Notes: generated from the letters alone by a model not told the origin. Positions 51,794-63,600 are shown, numbered from the stretch's first letter. The stretch: 64,000 nucleotides of DNA from Metopolophium dirhodum (GCF_019925205.1 NC_083567.1:6386001-6450000), one strand, 5' to 3'. Numbers and translations: made by a program.

Positions 51794-52153
51794 TTAAGAG
51801 GACACACACACATGTGTCGTCTCCGTCTTACACACGTACGACATAGACAATAGACAAAACGCGTTTACGCAGTCTGATTAGAATTCACTCAATTTTGGCG
51901 TTAGAATAAAAACACTTATTAAAAAATTAAAACATGACAATATTTTGGAGGGAAAAACGTTGAGTTAAAAATTTAAATTTTGAAAAGTTGAAAACGCAAC
52001 GACTTTCCTTCAGAAATATGTCACATTCAATTTTATTATACGTATTTTTACTCTATAGAACCAAAATTGAGTGATTTATACTCAGACTACGTTTTGTCTA
52101 TATCTTACATGTGTAAGACGGAGACAACACATGTGAGTGTGACCTCCTCTTAA
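51794..52153. mobile_element. TTAA-flanked foldback MITE, 352 bp plus duplications
   Basis: TTAA at 51794-51797 and 52150-52153. The arms begin GAGGACACACACACATGTG (left) and, reversed, GAGGAGGTCACACTCACATG (right), followed by GTCTCCGTCTTACACA in both and, after small differences, AATCACTCAATTTTGG. The arms are about 110 bp. As for 47682-48118, the TTAA target suggests piggyBac mobilisation, but the arm sequences are unrelated. Confidence 0.82.
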
Positions 52154-52794
52154 GTCTAAAACGTCTTATATTAGTGGAATTTTTGTATTTTACCCCATCA
52201 CATTTTTACCCTACTGTCCCTGCCCAATTATACAGTTAATGGCTGTATAATATGATCTAGAATTCTAGACATCTAGTATAAGTGACCCTACCTATATATT
52301 AACACATAATAATATGATATACCTATATGAACAGTTATACGGAGCGAGGATAATGCACAATAATACTTTATATTTCATATGGTTTTACTTGGATTTTCTA
52401 AGCGAACTATATAGGAGCAGACTAGGACTTTAAATCAGAGACACTGGCATAATAATCAGCATATTTAAGTATTTAACTAGTTACAACTTATGAGTACTCT
52501 AACTATTTTAACAAAATATAAAACGTAAGGCTAAATTAACAAAAATAAAGCTTTAATGTGACTTATAAGTCTTTATTTGAATTTTGAATACGCTCATATA
52601 ATTAAATCCCACAAAATATCGGCTCTAATATAGGTACGAAATTGGCAGCAATTTGCATCGGCCAAGTCTTCGATTGTGACAACGCTATATTCTGTCCAGG
52701 CCACTACGGCACCACTGTATATTATAATGTATATTGTACACACATCATACGTAAATCATTAAATAACAATTCTGAATAAACGTTGTATATATAG

Positions 52795-52983
52795 TTAACC
52801 TACAAGGAACCTGCTAATATTATAGGTAACTGATCCCCGATGTGGTATGTCCATCTTAACGCTTAACAAATCATCCAATACATAACCCTCGGCAGACGAG
52901 TCTTGATGAGTTTCTACCAACAAAACAGGCCTCTCCCGTTTCCCGAAGATCATCCACCGAGCGTAACGGTATAGGATGCACAA
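52795..52983 (-). pseudogene. Isolated 62-codon open frame, possible decayed coding fragment
   Basis: The minus strand reads a mixed-composition peptide including RARWMIFGKRERPVLLVETH-like and SVKMDIPHRGSVTYNISRF-like segments, less low-complexity than other frames in this A+T-rich region. I recognise no family, see no convincing acceptor or donor at its ends, and a second frame is open for part of the length. It could be a remnant of a retrotransposon or gene, or chance. Confidence 0.15.
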
Positions 52984-54639
52984 AGTCCCCGATGTTATTC
53001 ACAGGTTTATCGTAGGATTGTAGGAATAGACTTTCAGTTTCATATAATAATAATATTTATTGTCATCAAATTATAACAATTACAAACAATTTATGAGTAA
53101 CAAAACAAAACAAAAAATAAGTACATTGGTTCTCTTTTCAAAAGCTGAGCTTGTGCTGAAAAGAGGGAGTTGTGATACAGATTTAGATATTATTGATTAT
53201 GATCGTTATTGACAATTAATAAAGCAAAAAATAGAACAAAATAAATAGGTAGAGTATGCACAAGAAAGACAATAAAAGAAAGGATAAAGAACAATATTAG
53301 TAGTTGCATTATAAAGGCTATAGCCTATAATATATCATATATATATATAATCGTAAGTAAATAAAATGTTAATATACATGTATATTATGATCGTTATTAT
53401 TAGAGTGTATTGTATTTACTTATGATAGGGTATAGTCGTATAGGCATTGAAAATCCGAGAAAACCCTTGGTAAAATAATCGCGTAACGCGCTATGCCTGA
53501 TTATGATTTTTAGTACAGCACTACGGAAAATTATCAAGTATTGCATAGCCGGTTAGTTTATTTGATTAATACTAAGAATTACTATAATATACTTACCGGC
53601 TACGAATACTATATACATTATACGATGTACATAAAATAAAAAAATGAGTGCTGTCATGGGGCACCCGGTAGAAACGAAATTTCTTTTCCGACAAATATTA
53701 TAGATTACAAATACATTTTAGTGAAACCATTCAAAATAAAAGTAAATATCAATAAGTAAATGTGAAAAACAAATGATAATGGAAATGATTATCATTGCTA
53801 TTATTTTATTTTAATTATTGTTATATTAATCATATTCAATAATCGAAATTACAGGCCTGTGATAACTGAAATATGATACGTATGTTTGTGATGTAATTTT
53901 TTCCAAATACCTTGAAAATTCAAAATACTGCATCGATAGTGGTGTCATCTCTCGTTGTAGATTCTGCTGGGTTGTTTATCATATGTAAATTGAATGTGTC
54001 CATAAGGAAAGTTTTAAAAGTTTTGATGTTAAAGTCACCAAATTTTTATAATTTATAAATTATAATAATTATAAATGCATATAATATGCAGATCTTATTA
54101 CGCTGTTTCAAATCCTCACGTTATACCCGTTTTCTATTACCTAGTCTATACCAAACGCGATGCACAGAAAAAAGTAATCACGGCAAAGGAAAAGCACTAT
54201 GTATAGACGCAACAATCAGATTATTCTACGAAAACAATTTCATGAAATAAAAATGTTTACGCGTCATGCAAGGAGATTATAATATAAGATGTAACCAAAA
54301 GTTTATGTTTAGTAAGGACCGTGGTATGGATTTCAGTGTCTGGCTGTGCATGGAATACGCGTGATGGAAAAAGATCGCTTTCCAACGCATCAACCGCGGT
54401 CGAAAACCATACTATCAGGCGTGACAAAAAATATATTATACCTACGTAAAATTCAATACTTATATATACTTATTACTTATATATTTTATTAATTATAATG
54501 ATTATAAATGCATAATATACGTAGTGTAGGGATATATTATCAATAATTATCGTATTATCAATGTACGCAAGATATATTATATGATCAATCTACAACCGTC
54601 ACTACCTACAACTTACCCCCTCCCGATTTTTTTTTTTGT

Positions 54640-54900
54640 TCCATCCTACCGATTGATCTAATAATACGATAATATTTCAGAAAACTGATCTATATCGTTA
54701 GAACGTCTATTTAAGATCGGTCGGTTCAAATTATCAACGTTTGAAAGTTCCGAAATTTCAAAATATTCAAGCTAAATTTATAGATGTTGGAGGGGTGGAA
54801 TTGGGAAAAGTGGACTGACCAATCCCAAGTAGACATAATAACGAACTTAAATCAGTTTTAAAAAGTATTATCGCATTACTAGATGAATCATGAATTATGA
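54640..54900. mobile_element. Diverged foldback element of the 50.9-kb family
   Basis: Left arm CATCCTACCGATTGATCTAA then TAATACGATAATATTTCAGA; the right arm, reversed, reads TTCATCTAGTAATGCGATAA then TACTTTTTAAAACTGATTT. It aligns with the ACCTGATAACGCGATAAGA...CTGAAA arms of 50864-51157. The boundaries are uncertain. Confidence 0.55.
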
Positions 54901-55429
54901 TGGAATAAAAATTGGATGTTTTGGCTAAAATAACTGTTTAATATATTATAAATTATAGTATTCCGCCAGGAACGTTTTTTTCCCGGCCAGCCCGCATCGT
55001 GCCATAAAAAACTTCGTTTCAATAATTAATAAGGTATTATTGATTAACTGTATGTTAATTATAAAATATGAAATATAATTCAGGATCCAAATACAGCAGA
55101 TAATGTCTAGTTAAAAATGCCCAAATTAATATATATTCCAAAGCAATAAGATATTATTAAAGATCTTATCCATTGATGGGTTCAAAATGTTATAATTTAT
55201 GTTTTTGTGGTTGTTCCATTCATGAGTTGGATTATAACAAGATAAAGTTCAATCAATATTTTTTTTTTTTTTAATAGTCCTGTTTTTTTTATATATTTAA
55301 CTGTATATTTAAATTTTAAATAATGTTTTGATTTACAAAGTTAATTAAATTTTTTTCCATAATATCAGAAAAGATTAAATATTTTGATTTTTTTCTATTT
55401 CATTAAATTGCAATATTACATTATAATAT

Positions 55430-55610
55430 AATATTATAAACTCTCAAAAATATAAACTAGATCTAATTTTTTTATCAGAAACCATCCACAAAGTTGAAAA
55501 TTAAATCATTATTTCGACTACTTATCGTGTATGGAATACCCATGCAGCAAAAAAACATCATTGTAATGTAAATAAATTCAGCGATCCACTCAGTATCTAA
55601 AATAAAATGA
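55430..55610 (+). repeat. High-copy repeat, distal-end fragment
   Basis: Shares AAAGTTGAAAATTAAATCAT, CGACTACTTATCGTGTATGG and CGATCCACTCAGTATCTAAA with the copies at 37.2 and 60.9 kb. Confidence 0.65.
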
Positions 55611-57596
55611 AAGCTTTTTTCTGTAAGTATACTATACGAGTATATGAATATTTTTGTCGACTTCTTTAAATTTCATTGTACAGGATGGTAGTAGTTATCT
55701 GTTATCTCCGATTATATAGTGACAAATATTATTTTCAATTCGTTACATTGAATATCGATATATTTCAATTCGATATACCTAATCCGATTTACATGGGAAA
55801 AAACGGTCTGGTTTCTTTTATGTTGAATTCCCGAGCCTCGCCCGCATCGGTGCTCGACAAGATTGTCGCCCTTCGTATATTTCATTATCGCAGTGTCTAC
55901 GTGACTATATAATATTATACTGACTACGTCTATCGATTATCGATATCTACGTGCTCCGGCGAATTTCGACGATAATATGAATATTATATGTCATTATCCA
56001 ATATCCATCTCCCCCCAGAAGCGAATGACAACCCACCACCACCGATACAACGTTATTTTTATAATACTATATGCACTCAAAAAGAAAGATTGTACATTTG
56101 TAACAGAATTCTATCGCTGGTTTATTTTCGAGAAACCGCATACAGTACTCGTTGTTATATTATAAACCTCTAATAGTCGGAAAGCTCTTTTCACGTACGA
56201 AACGGCCAAATGCAAAAATATTGGCCAAATTATTTAAAAAATGGCGTCGATTTCGGTTAAAAAAAATGGTTAAATTAAATTTAAAACCCGTGCCATGGAA
56301 AGCCATGGAACGTGCTAGAACATTAACATTAGGTTTTCTTCTCGATACTGTATACATACCAAATACTTTCCAAATGTATACAAGTGCCCTGTAATAAAAC
56401 AATTTTTTAAACGAGAACTAGTCATTTTACTGTAAATTGTTAAGCAGATGGTTTTTTTTTTTAAATATTAGTCTAGGTAGGTACCCAAATTAAAATTTGA
56501 ACAAAATATATTTTCAGAGTAATTATAAAAGTTATATGCGAAAGATAATAATTCTCAATAATGGTTTTATATCAAATGTAAAATAGATATGATATTTAGT
56601 CTAGTATAGGTACTCTAACAATTTTTACAAATTATTAAATGCTAGTATATTTAAATATTAATCATTATCAAATTCAAAACATATTTTATTTAATCTATTA
56701 TCATAAATTGACAGTTGTTACCCTTGGTAGTTAGTATCTAAATAAAGTTAAATAATTCAAAACTACTCGTTCAAATTTTAATTTATGTATACACCAACAT
56801 TAATTAATAAAATAAATCATCTAATTAACAATTTACACCAAAAAATATGATTCTTACTTGAAAAAAAAAGAGTTTGAATCATTATAGGACAAGTTTTAAA
56901 TGCTATAACAAATATCATTATTTAAAAATATTATGATCCTTAAGTAGATCTTAAAAATTTGGAAAATTCAGAATTTTTATATAATTATATTATTAATGGT
57001 AAAAATAGTAGTGTTCACCCTGCATTATAATGTATAATAAACTGCTATGACTTATAATATTGATATTGTTTTATCTTGTGATGCGCTGTACACGAGGGTC
57101 GGTGCAAACATAGCTGATTCAATATTCGACGATTGTCAACTTTTACGCGGGTTAGATCCCGGTGGGCTGGTCTGGGCGTATAGTATGCGTGAAACACGAA
57201 CTTCCGTTTTGTGTTTTAGGACTTGAAAAGAGTGCCTTACACGCTCTTTCATTCATCCTCGTTCTCTGTCGTTATTTTGTGTATTTCTTCCTCCCTCTGT
57301 ATTACATATATACGTAATATACTCTCCTCTACCTCTCTGTATATAATATGTTCTACCGCCGCGCAAACACTTTTCGCGACCAGCACTAACCTAACCGGAA
57401 CCGATGACGACCATTTTCAGCGCAGTATTCTCCGATTTCAATCTTCGCCACTAATTACGCGTGTTTTCTAATTCGTTTTCTCGCATGTCGTCGATTACGT
57501 TGTGCACCGACACTTCGACACCACGTGTACGGCAGTCGGCACAATTTATCTTCGACTCACATTATACACCCCATCAACTTTCTTACACATAGGTAC

Positions 57597-57626
57597 CTAC
57601 TCTCTATCTCTTCCTTTCTTTTTCTG

Positions 57627-57666
<40 letters not shown>

Positions 57667-57677
57667 CCCCCCCCCCC
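57597..57677. repeat. (TC)n microsatellite with C-run
   Basis: TCTCTG/TC-rich tract ending in about a dozen C residues. It sits at the edge of a slightly CpG-rich pocket (57.05-57.6 kb) in which I find no gene. Confidence 0.92.
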
Positions 57678-58122
57678 ACATTACACATAAATAAATATGT
57701 AAATATATCTATGAATACTGCAAAGTTTCTTGCCGTGTCTGTCCCGATAAATATTATTATTTGATGTTAAATATTTATTTTCGCATTTCTTGAAAATCTG
57801 AGAGAGCCAATATTCATGTAAATATTTTAAAAGTTAAATTACTAAGTAAATTTAAGTATGCAGTTTTAAAATTTAGAATAAATATGAGTACCTATGACTT
57901 GTAAATCATAGGCGATCGAACTCCTCGATTGTAAGACGTAGATATACAGTATATAGAATGTCCTATTTAGTTTAATATAGACTTGTTTTTTGGGGTGACT
58001 AATAATTAATTTGCACCTTGTTCGTTATTCCACAACCAACAGTGTGTCCCAAATTGAGCTACAAAAAACATCAAAAATATTTTTACGATTTAGTGAATAC
58101 AAGTATAGTTAAAAACCTAACA

Positions 58123-58821
58123 TCTAATATATAAAATTCTCGTGTCACAATGTTAGTTACCATACTCCTCTGAAACGGTTAGACCGATTTCTATGAAATT
58201 TTATATACATATTCAGTAGGTCTGAGAATCGGCTACTGTTTATTTTTCATACCCCTAAGTGATAAGGGTTGTCCAGAAAAAATAAAAAATAAAAATAATA
58301 ATAGTATATTATATATGTATATTGGTTGCTAATTGGTTAATCGGGCATGTTTGTTGATTTGTATTATTATTTTTTGTCAATATATAAATATAAATTAATG
58401 TTTGTGTGTAGATTAGACCTCTGGGAAGAAGATAGGCTAATTTAAAAAGGGTTAAATTTGGTTTTTTTTATTCGTCGGATTTTAGTTCGGTTAGGTTAGG
58501 TTAGAATTTTGTATTAATTGATTATATTAATCCACCGTAGGTGGAATTAATTAAAAACAACAAACTTGGTATAACTTTGATACTTTAGAGTTAAATCATA
58601 CACTTACGTACAAAGAGAACGGAGTCCGCGATCTACCACAGGTAGATTGCAGCCTACCTGATAATATACTGCTCCGAATCAGAATTTTTATTCCGGGCAA
58701 CGGAAAGGTTAAGATAAGTCTAGAACATCATACACGAAATATTAAATGACGCATTGAACAAAGTTTGAGTCAAATACAGTCTGTACATTTAACAGGCAAC
58801 GGAGTGCACGGGATCAGCTAG
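58123..58821 (+). mobile_element. Non-autonomous Helitron, 699 bp
   Basis: Starts TCTAATATATAAAATTC immediately after A and ends GATCAGCTAG immediately before T, the expected Helitron structure (5'-TC, 3'-CTAG, insertion between A and T, no target duplication). The beginning (AAATTCTCGTGTCACAATG, then CTCCTCTGAAACGG and ACCGATTTCTATGAAATT) is a phrase I know from Helitron-like elements in many insects. It has no Rep or helicase frame. Inside are two short hairpins (near 58529-58551 and 58630-58648) and a GGTTAGGTTAGGTTAG tract at 58489-58504. The 3' subterminal hairpin is weak. Confidence 0.82.
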
Positions 58822-58897
58822 TAATAATATATTATACACTCTCAAATACAATTTTTAATTAACTACAAAATAGTGAAGATAATGTGTATAGGCGAAC

Positions 58898-58985
58898 AAG
58901 TGGCGTATTAATAATTTTACCTCCCTAAGGGAGCTTTTCAATTTCGACCCTGACTAGCTGTACGCCCCTGACTAGCTGTAGGTAT
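58898..58985. mobile_element. Degraded hAT-like end
   Basis: AAGTGGCGTATTAATAATTT then TACCTCCCTAAGGG resembles the left end of the 36.6-kb element (CAGTGGCGTATTTAGGATTT then TGCTGCCCTAAG). No matching right end was found. Confidence 0.45.
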
Positions 58986-59429
58986 GCCCCTGTGCGCCAT
59001 CTGTATATGTAATTGTAAAATATAAAATATCGAAACGGTTAGGATTTACTGACCTTAAAAATTATTGAACCGTATTACAACAGTAGGTAATCGTATGGAG
59101 GTACTATACGTCTATACCAACCGCGGCTCCGAAGGATAACCATTATGTGTAATATATATTTATATGTAAGCGTAATTATTCATGTGTATACTCTTTGGGA
59201 AGATGTGACAGGGACAAATCTTTATACGTCGCCCGCGGACTTGTGTGGTGTTAAGCTATTGACTAAATTGACCTATTGTGTATGCGTGTATGTATATATA
59301 TTACACATATTATAATATATATATATAGTATCTCGTGGTCGACTCTTGTCGTAAATCGAGTTGCCTTGCCCACAGATACCATCCTAATGCACGCAAATAG
59401 TAATATAAATTATATATATTGCACACGTA

Positions 59430-59616
59430 TAATTGAATTTCGAACGAGACGACGAGTGTCGTTTGCGGCGGCAACGGCGGCGACGGCGCTTTGTTCTATT
59501 AATTAAAGTTCATCGAATCGCAGGCCACCGCCACCACCGCGGTCGTATAGTCGGAGTCGACATCGCGAAAATTGTTTTACACAGCGGCCTCATCGACGAA
59601 ATATTATATTATATAA

Positions 59617-59649
<33 letters not shown>

Positions 59650-59860
59650 GGTATGTGTATTATGTATATAGTATTGTAAATTAATGAGCACGTGCATGTA
59701 CGTGCCAAAAGCGTATACGCGTCTTCGGAACGTGAGTCTTCGCACAATATAGCGCCTCCGCCAGCTGTCGCGCAGAAACGACGGCTGAAAATTAGCGTGC
59801 GGTACCTACTGCAGCAGCTCATTCAAAGTCCATCCGCCAATAATAAACAAAGAATTCGCA
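59430..59860. promoter_or_regulatory. CpG-richer pocket around a (TA)n tract
   Basis: GCGGCGGCAACGGCGGCGAC-type sequence near 59465 and a second CpG-rich segment at 59692-59830 flank a (TA)n run. An open frame from 59692 is moderately complex (KRRLKISVRYLLQQLIQS) but has no recognisable domain. It could be regulatory DNA or an untranslated exon. Confidence 0.22.
59601..59649. repeat. (TA)n-rich tract
   Basis: ATATTATAT changing into pure TA repeats. Confidence 0.9.
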
Positions 59861-60350
59861 CTTCTGAAATTTCACGTGGCCTATTCGTATATTTTACTAA
59901 ATATGTATGCATATATATGTGCATATGTACGTTTATTATATTTATATATTCGTGGTTAAGAAATAGGCTATATAATATTCTGGATCTTTTTTTTTTTGTT
60001 TATATGTATTAATTATTTTCATTGACCTGTTCGATTTTTCAAATGAATATTGTTTGCTAGCTATAAATAATTATACAATTACAAGTAAAACTAAATTCGT
60101 ACTAAGTATATACAATTATAAATTAATTAAAAAAAATAAAGACGTTAATATTTTACTTTGAATAATATAGATTATCTAATAATTGATTGACATAGGTTCT
60201 TATAATATTGAAGGTATCATTATAAAAAACTGTTTCCGACTAGATTTTTTTTTATTATTGAACTTTTCGTGCGTTGATTACAACTTATTAAAAATATAAA
60301 TATTCTGAAATCAACAGTTGCCTTATTGTCAATTTAAATGTTGTTGTAAT

Positions 60351-60990
60351 GGATGTGTTATATTTGAATTCAATGATAAATCATTGTGTACGAAAAACGA
60401 TTCTGAGCGGAGACGTTGTCTGTCTACAATTATATAAATAATTAAATTTAATAGTTAAAAAATTTATATGAATCGAAAATCTATCATGGCTATAAATAGC
60501 ATAAATTTCCTGTGAACTTTTTTCTTTTTGTTATAGGTAGAAAAACTTATGTGAATTCTTCTATTAAAATTTTAATCTTTGCTATAAAAAGAAAAACTTT
60601 TATACATTTTTAACTGAAAAATAATTTACAAAATTTTAAAAATTTCTCATACTAGAGTCAAAAAGAGTCAAAATATTTCAAAAATGTTACCATTCATTGA
60701 AAACGCTAATAAAAGTATTTGATGAAAACTTCAAAGGTAAAAAAATAGAATTGTTTTTTTTTCAAAAATTGGTTTTGCGTAAAAATTACCACTTTTTGTT
60801 TGTTTTTTTGTCGCTTTCTAAAACCATTTTAGTTTTTTAATTTTAACCTTGAAAAAGTACCAACTAGATTCTGATCTCAAAATTGTAATTTATTTATTAT
60901 TTGTTACCCAAATTGTTGATGACAGACAGAAAAAAACATCCATCATTGTAAAATTAATACATTCTTTCGATCCACTCAGAATCTAAAATA
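60351..60990 (+). repeat. High-copy interspersed repeat, internally deleted plus-strand copy
   Basis: Begins GATGTGTTATATTTGAATTC, then AAAAACGATTCTGAGCGGAG, and ends CGATCCACTCAGAATCTAAA. Both recognisable family ends are present in 640 bp, against about 1.5-1.8 kb in the longer copies. ATTCTGAGCGG near one end and CCACTCAGAAT at the other are imperfect inverted repeats, so the family may be a DNA transposon. Confidence 0.75.
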
Positions 60991-62908
60991 TATAATATAT
61001 GATTGTCTAAATGATTATACTATTGCCTATGATATTGGCTAAAATGTATGCATTTGTTTGTGAAAGCTCAGGGTCTGTTATTCCGAAGCTGTATATTTAT
61101 AAATTATTTTTGCATATAAATATGTACAAATAACGAAATTTAATAAAAATTTTATCATTTATAAAATAACGATTTGTAAAAGATATGAAATACCAACTTC
61201 TGTACTTCTAAAAACAATTTTAAAATTATTGTTTTCCTATAATATTTGTCTTTCTTATACGCACTTAGCTGTGAATTGTGAAATGGGATCAAAAGCTACG
61301 AAGTATACAAAATTTGATTAAACTGAATCTCTAAATAACACACTGCGTTTCGAGAGGCCAATTGAGAAAATGCCCTTCTAGGCCTTCTAGAATTCAGCCA
61401 GACTCTAGTTTCCATTAAAAAATTCAGTATTTTTTTTATTCTCCAATAATTTATTAATTAATCAACCATGATGTCGGCCTGCAGTTTTGGCTTTTATAAA
61501 ATAGTACGTAAAATATAGAAAATAAGTATGTATAATATTTTTATATAAAAATAAAACTCTAATGGAGATCGTAACATCATAGTTTCAACACTACCTACTT
61601 ACTATATAGGAATATATATACTAATGTGTAACTTTAAAAAATTTTAAATAATGCAAACATAATTTCTATTATATTTCTAAAAATAACAAAAAAGAATTCT
61701 AATGAAAAAATAAACAATTGTAATACAATATTATTGTACGGTACAATGATTTTTATAGCGTAGCCCAAAACCTAACCAAACATAAGTTCTCACCAATAAA
61801 ATAAACAAATAATATTTCTAGTATTTCGTATTATTTTAGCTTTAAAAACTAAGTATAAACATTTTTTATAGTATTTTTTTTTAAGTTAACTTATTAATTA
61901 GATAGGTACCAAGGCACTTGTTCAAAATTCAATTTTTATATAGCACAATTCTTAGAAAAATATTTTTCTCCAGAATATGAAATTAAAAAGCATGTTTTTA
62001 TTCAAAGGAGTAATAACAACTGTAAAAATATAATTTTTTATTATGTACCTAATGTTGTATTCTAAAGACTTCAAATTATATAAAAAATATATATTAAAAA
62101 ATGTTATTTTTTCGAGATAACAAAGATTATAAGTGTTTGCTGTTCAAATAACCACCATATAACCTGTACCTATATAGTATATATTATATTATTATCTTTT
62201 CTTCAAAAAATGTTCTTGCAAAAACTACGTTTAAAACATTAAAACGGATATAATCTACATATATAGAGCCCTCACAAGTAGCAAATTTTATTGCAAGAAA
62301 CTATGTTTTTTTTTTTAGAAATAATAAACAAACAAAGTTGTGTGTTTTAATTTTTTATATAGCGTGTTATTATCACGCTTTTTAAATACTATTTGGGCTC
62401 AGCGAGTGCAGTGCGACGTACGAGAAAAACTCGCTCATAAGCCTCTTAAAGTTTTGATAAATAGCTAAACTCTGCGGTGGACCAAGATATAATCAATAAG
62501 TATATAACGGCTTGTACACTGCACGTGTGCGCATGTATAACGTTGCCTATAAGTTGTATATGTAAAATTTAATTCAAATGTAAAGCTTCTCAGATAATTT
62601 TTGTACTTTCGAATAAAAAATTACATCTATATTTTGAAGTTGTTATACGGAACCATTAAACGAAAAAAAACTCAAGTTTCTGATCTGTAGAGTGTAGGTA
62701 ATTGTGCGTGTAACTAATGCACCCAACACTAGTAAGAACTACCACATAGCTATTATTTTGTGCTTATCTATCATTATAATATATGGATAGTCGAGTGAAA
62801 CAGCAGGGCGAATCAAATCGAATGGTATATACGCGCGTTTTCGTTATCATATCATACACTTATATCGTGTAGTGCTGTATTATAAAAAACTGAGTTGTCA
62901 GCCATATA

Positions 62909-62912
<4 letters not shown>

Positions 62913-62947
<35 letters not shown>
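62913..62947. repeat. (TAA)n microsatellite
   Basis: About twelve uninterrupted TAA/AAT units. Frames through it read poly-Asn or poly-Tyr and are not genes. Confidence 0.95.
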
Positions 62948-62948
<1 letters not shown>

Positions 62949-63164
62949 CCGTGTATATATGAGAATTCGCCGGCAAAAGAATCAACAAATAAAATATTTC
63001 TATAGGACGGTGGGAGAGGGTTACAACAACTCCAAAACTCCGGTTGTGCCACTATAGCACTCCGTGTACATATACCTACCACCATATATGGATGATAACA
63101 ATATGGAAGAAACATATTATGCGTAAGTTTCACGAACGTGTATACTCGAAATCACTCGATTTGC

Positions 63165-63182
63165 GTGTGTGTGTGTGTGTAC
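63165..63182. repeat. (GT)n microsatellite
   Basis: Uninterrupted GT dinucleotides. Confidence 0.9.
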
Positions 63183-63199
63183 AGCAACGTGACAGAAGC

Positions 63200-63600
63200 C
63201 TAATAAATTAGAACCTCGTGCGTGGAATATAATATATATATATATATATATACATAAACAGCAGGAGGAGTCGAGACAACGCGCGCGCCGCTCAAGTTTT
63301 GGAATTTATATATTATATTATAATATTTGGTCCGTCCGCTTGGTGTGTTGTATATGTATATAGGTGTGTGTGTGTGTAAGTGTGTGTGCATTGAGTTAGT
63401 GTGTACGACGTGCGTGTGGTGTGCGCGTATACATACAATAAGGGTGAGACGACGATGTCCCGAAAGTTTATCAGACTCGGGCGCGCTACTTTCGGCGGCG
63501 AAGTCCCTCGTGAAAAATCGGCGAACCGTGCCGCAGTGTAATAAATTAAACCGTATACGGCGCGTTGTACGATATTGCATTATTATAAGTGTATTATTTG
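63200..63600. promoter_or_regulatory. CpG-richer pocket with simple repeats; possible 5' end of a gene off the right edge
   Basis: (TA)n at 63231-63252 and (GT)n at 63363-63389 are followed by CpG-dense sequence. A 28-codon frame starts at 63451 (MSRKFIRLGRATFGGEVPRE...) and ends TAA at 63540-63542. Its function is unknown. A promoter or 5' UTR reading is possible, but no splice donor or core promoter element decides it. Confidence 0.2.

Larger units (their letters stand above)
52154..58122. other. Mostly A+T-rich DNA without a recognised gene
   Basis: Contains a possible decayed coding fragment (52795-52983, minus), a hairpin near 53139-53176 (CTCTTTTC...GAAAAGAG), a foldback element at 54640-54900, a high-copy repeat fragment at 55430-55610, and a CpG-richer pocket with a (TC)n microsatellite at 57.05-57.68 kb. 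Otherwise I see nothing I can name. Confidence 0.5.

Noticed and set aside
56152..56402. Overlapping 80-codon frames on both strands near 56.2-56.4 kb
   Set aside because: Neither shows a known domain, and opposite-strand overlap of the same length suggests a chance stop-free interval.
62852..63133. Frames with poly-Tyr or poly-Asn
   Set aside because: Translation of the (TAA)n microsatellite.
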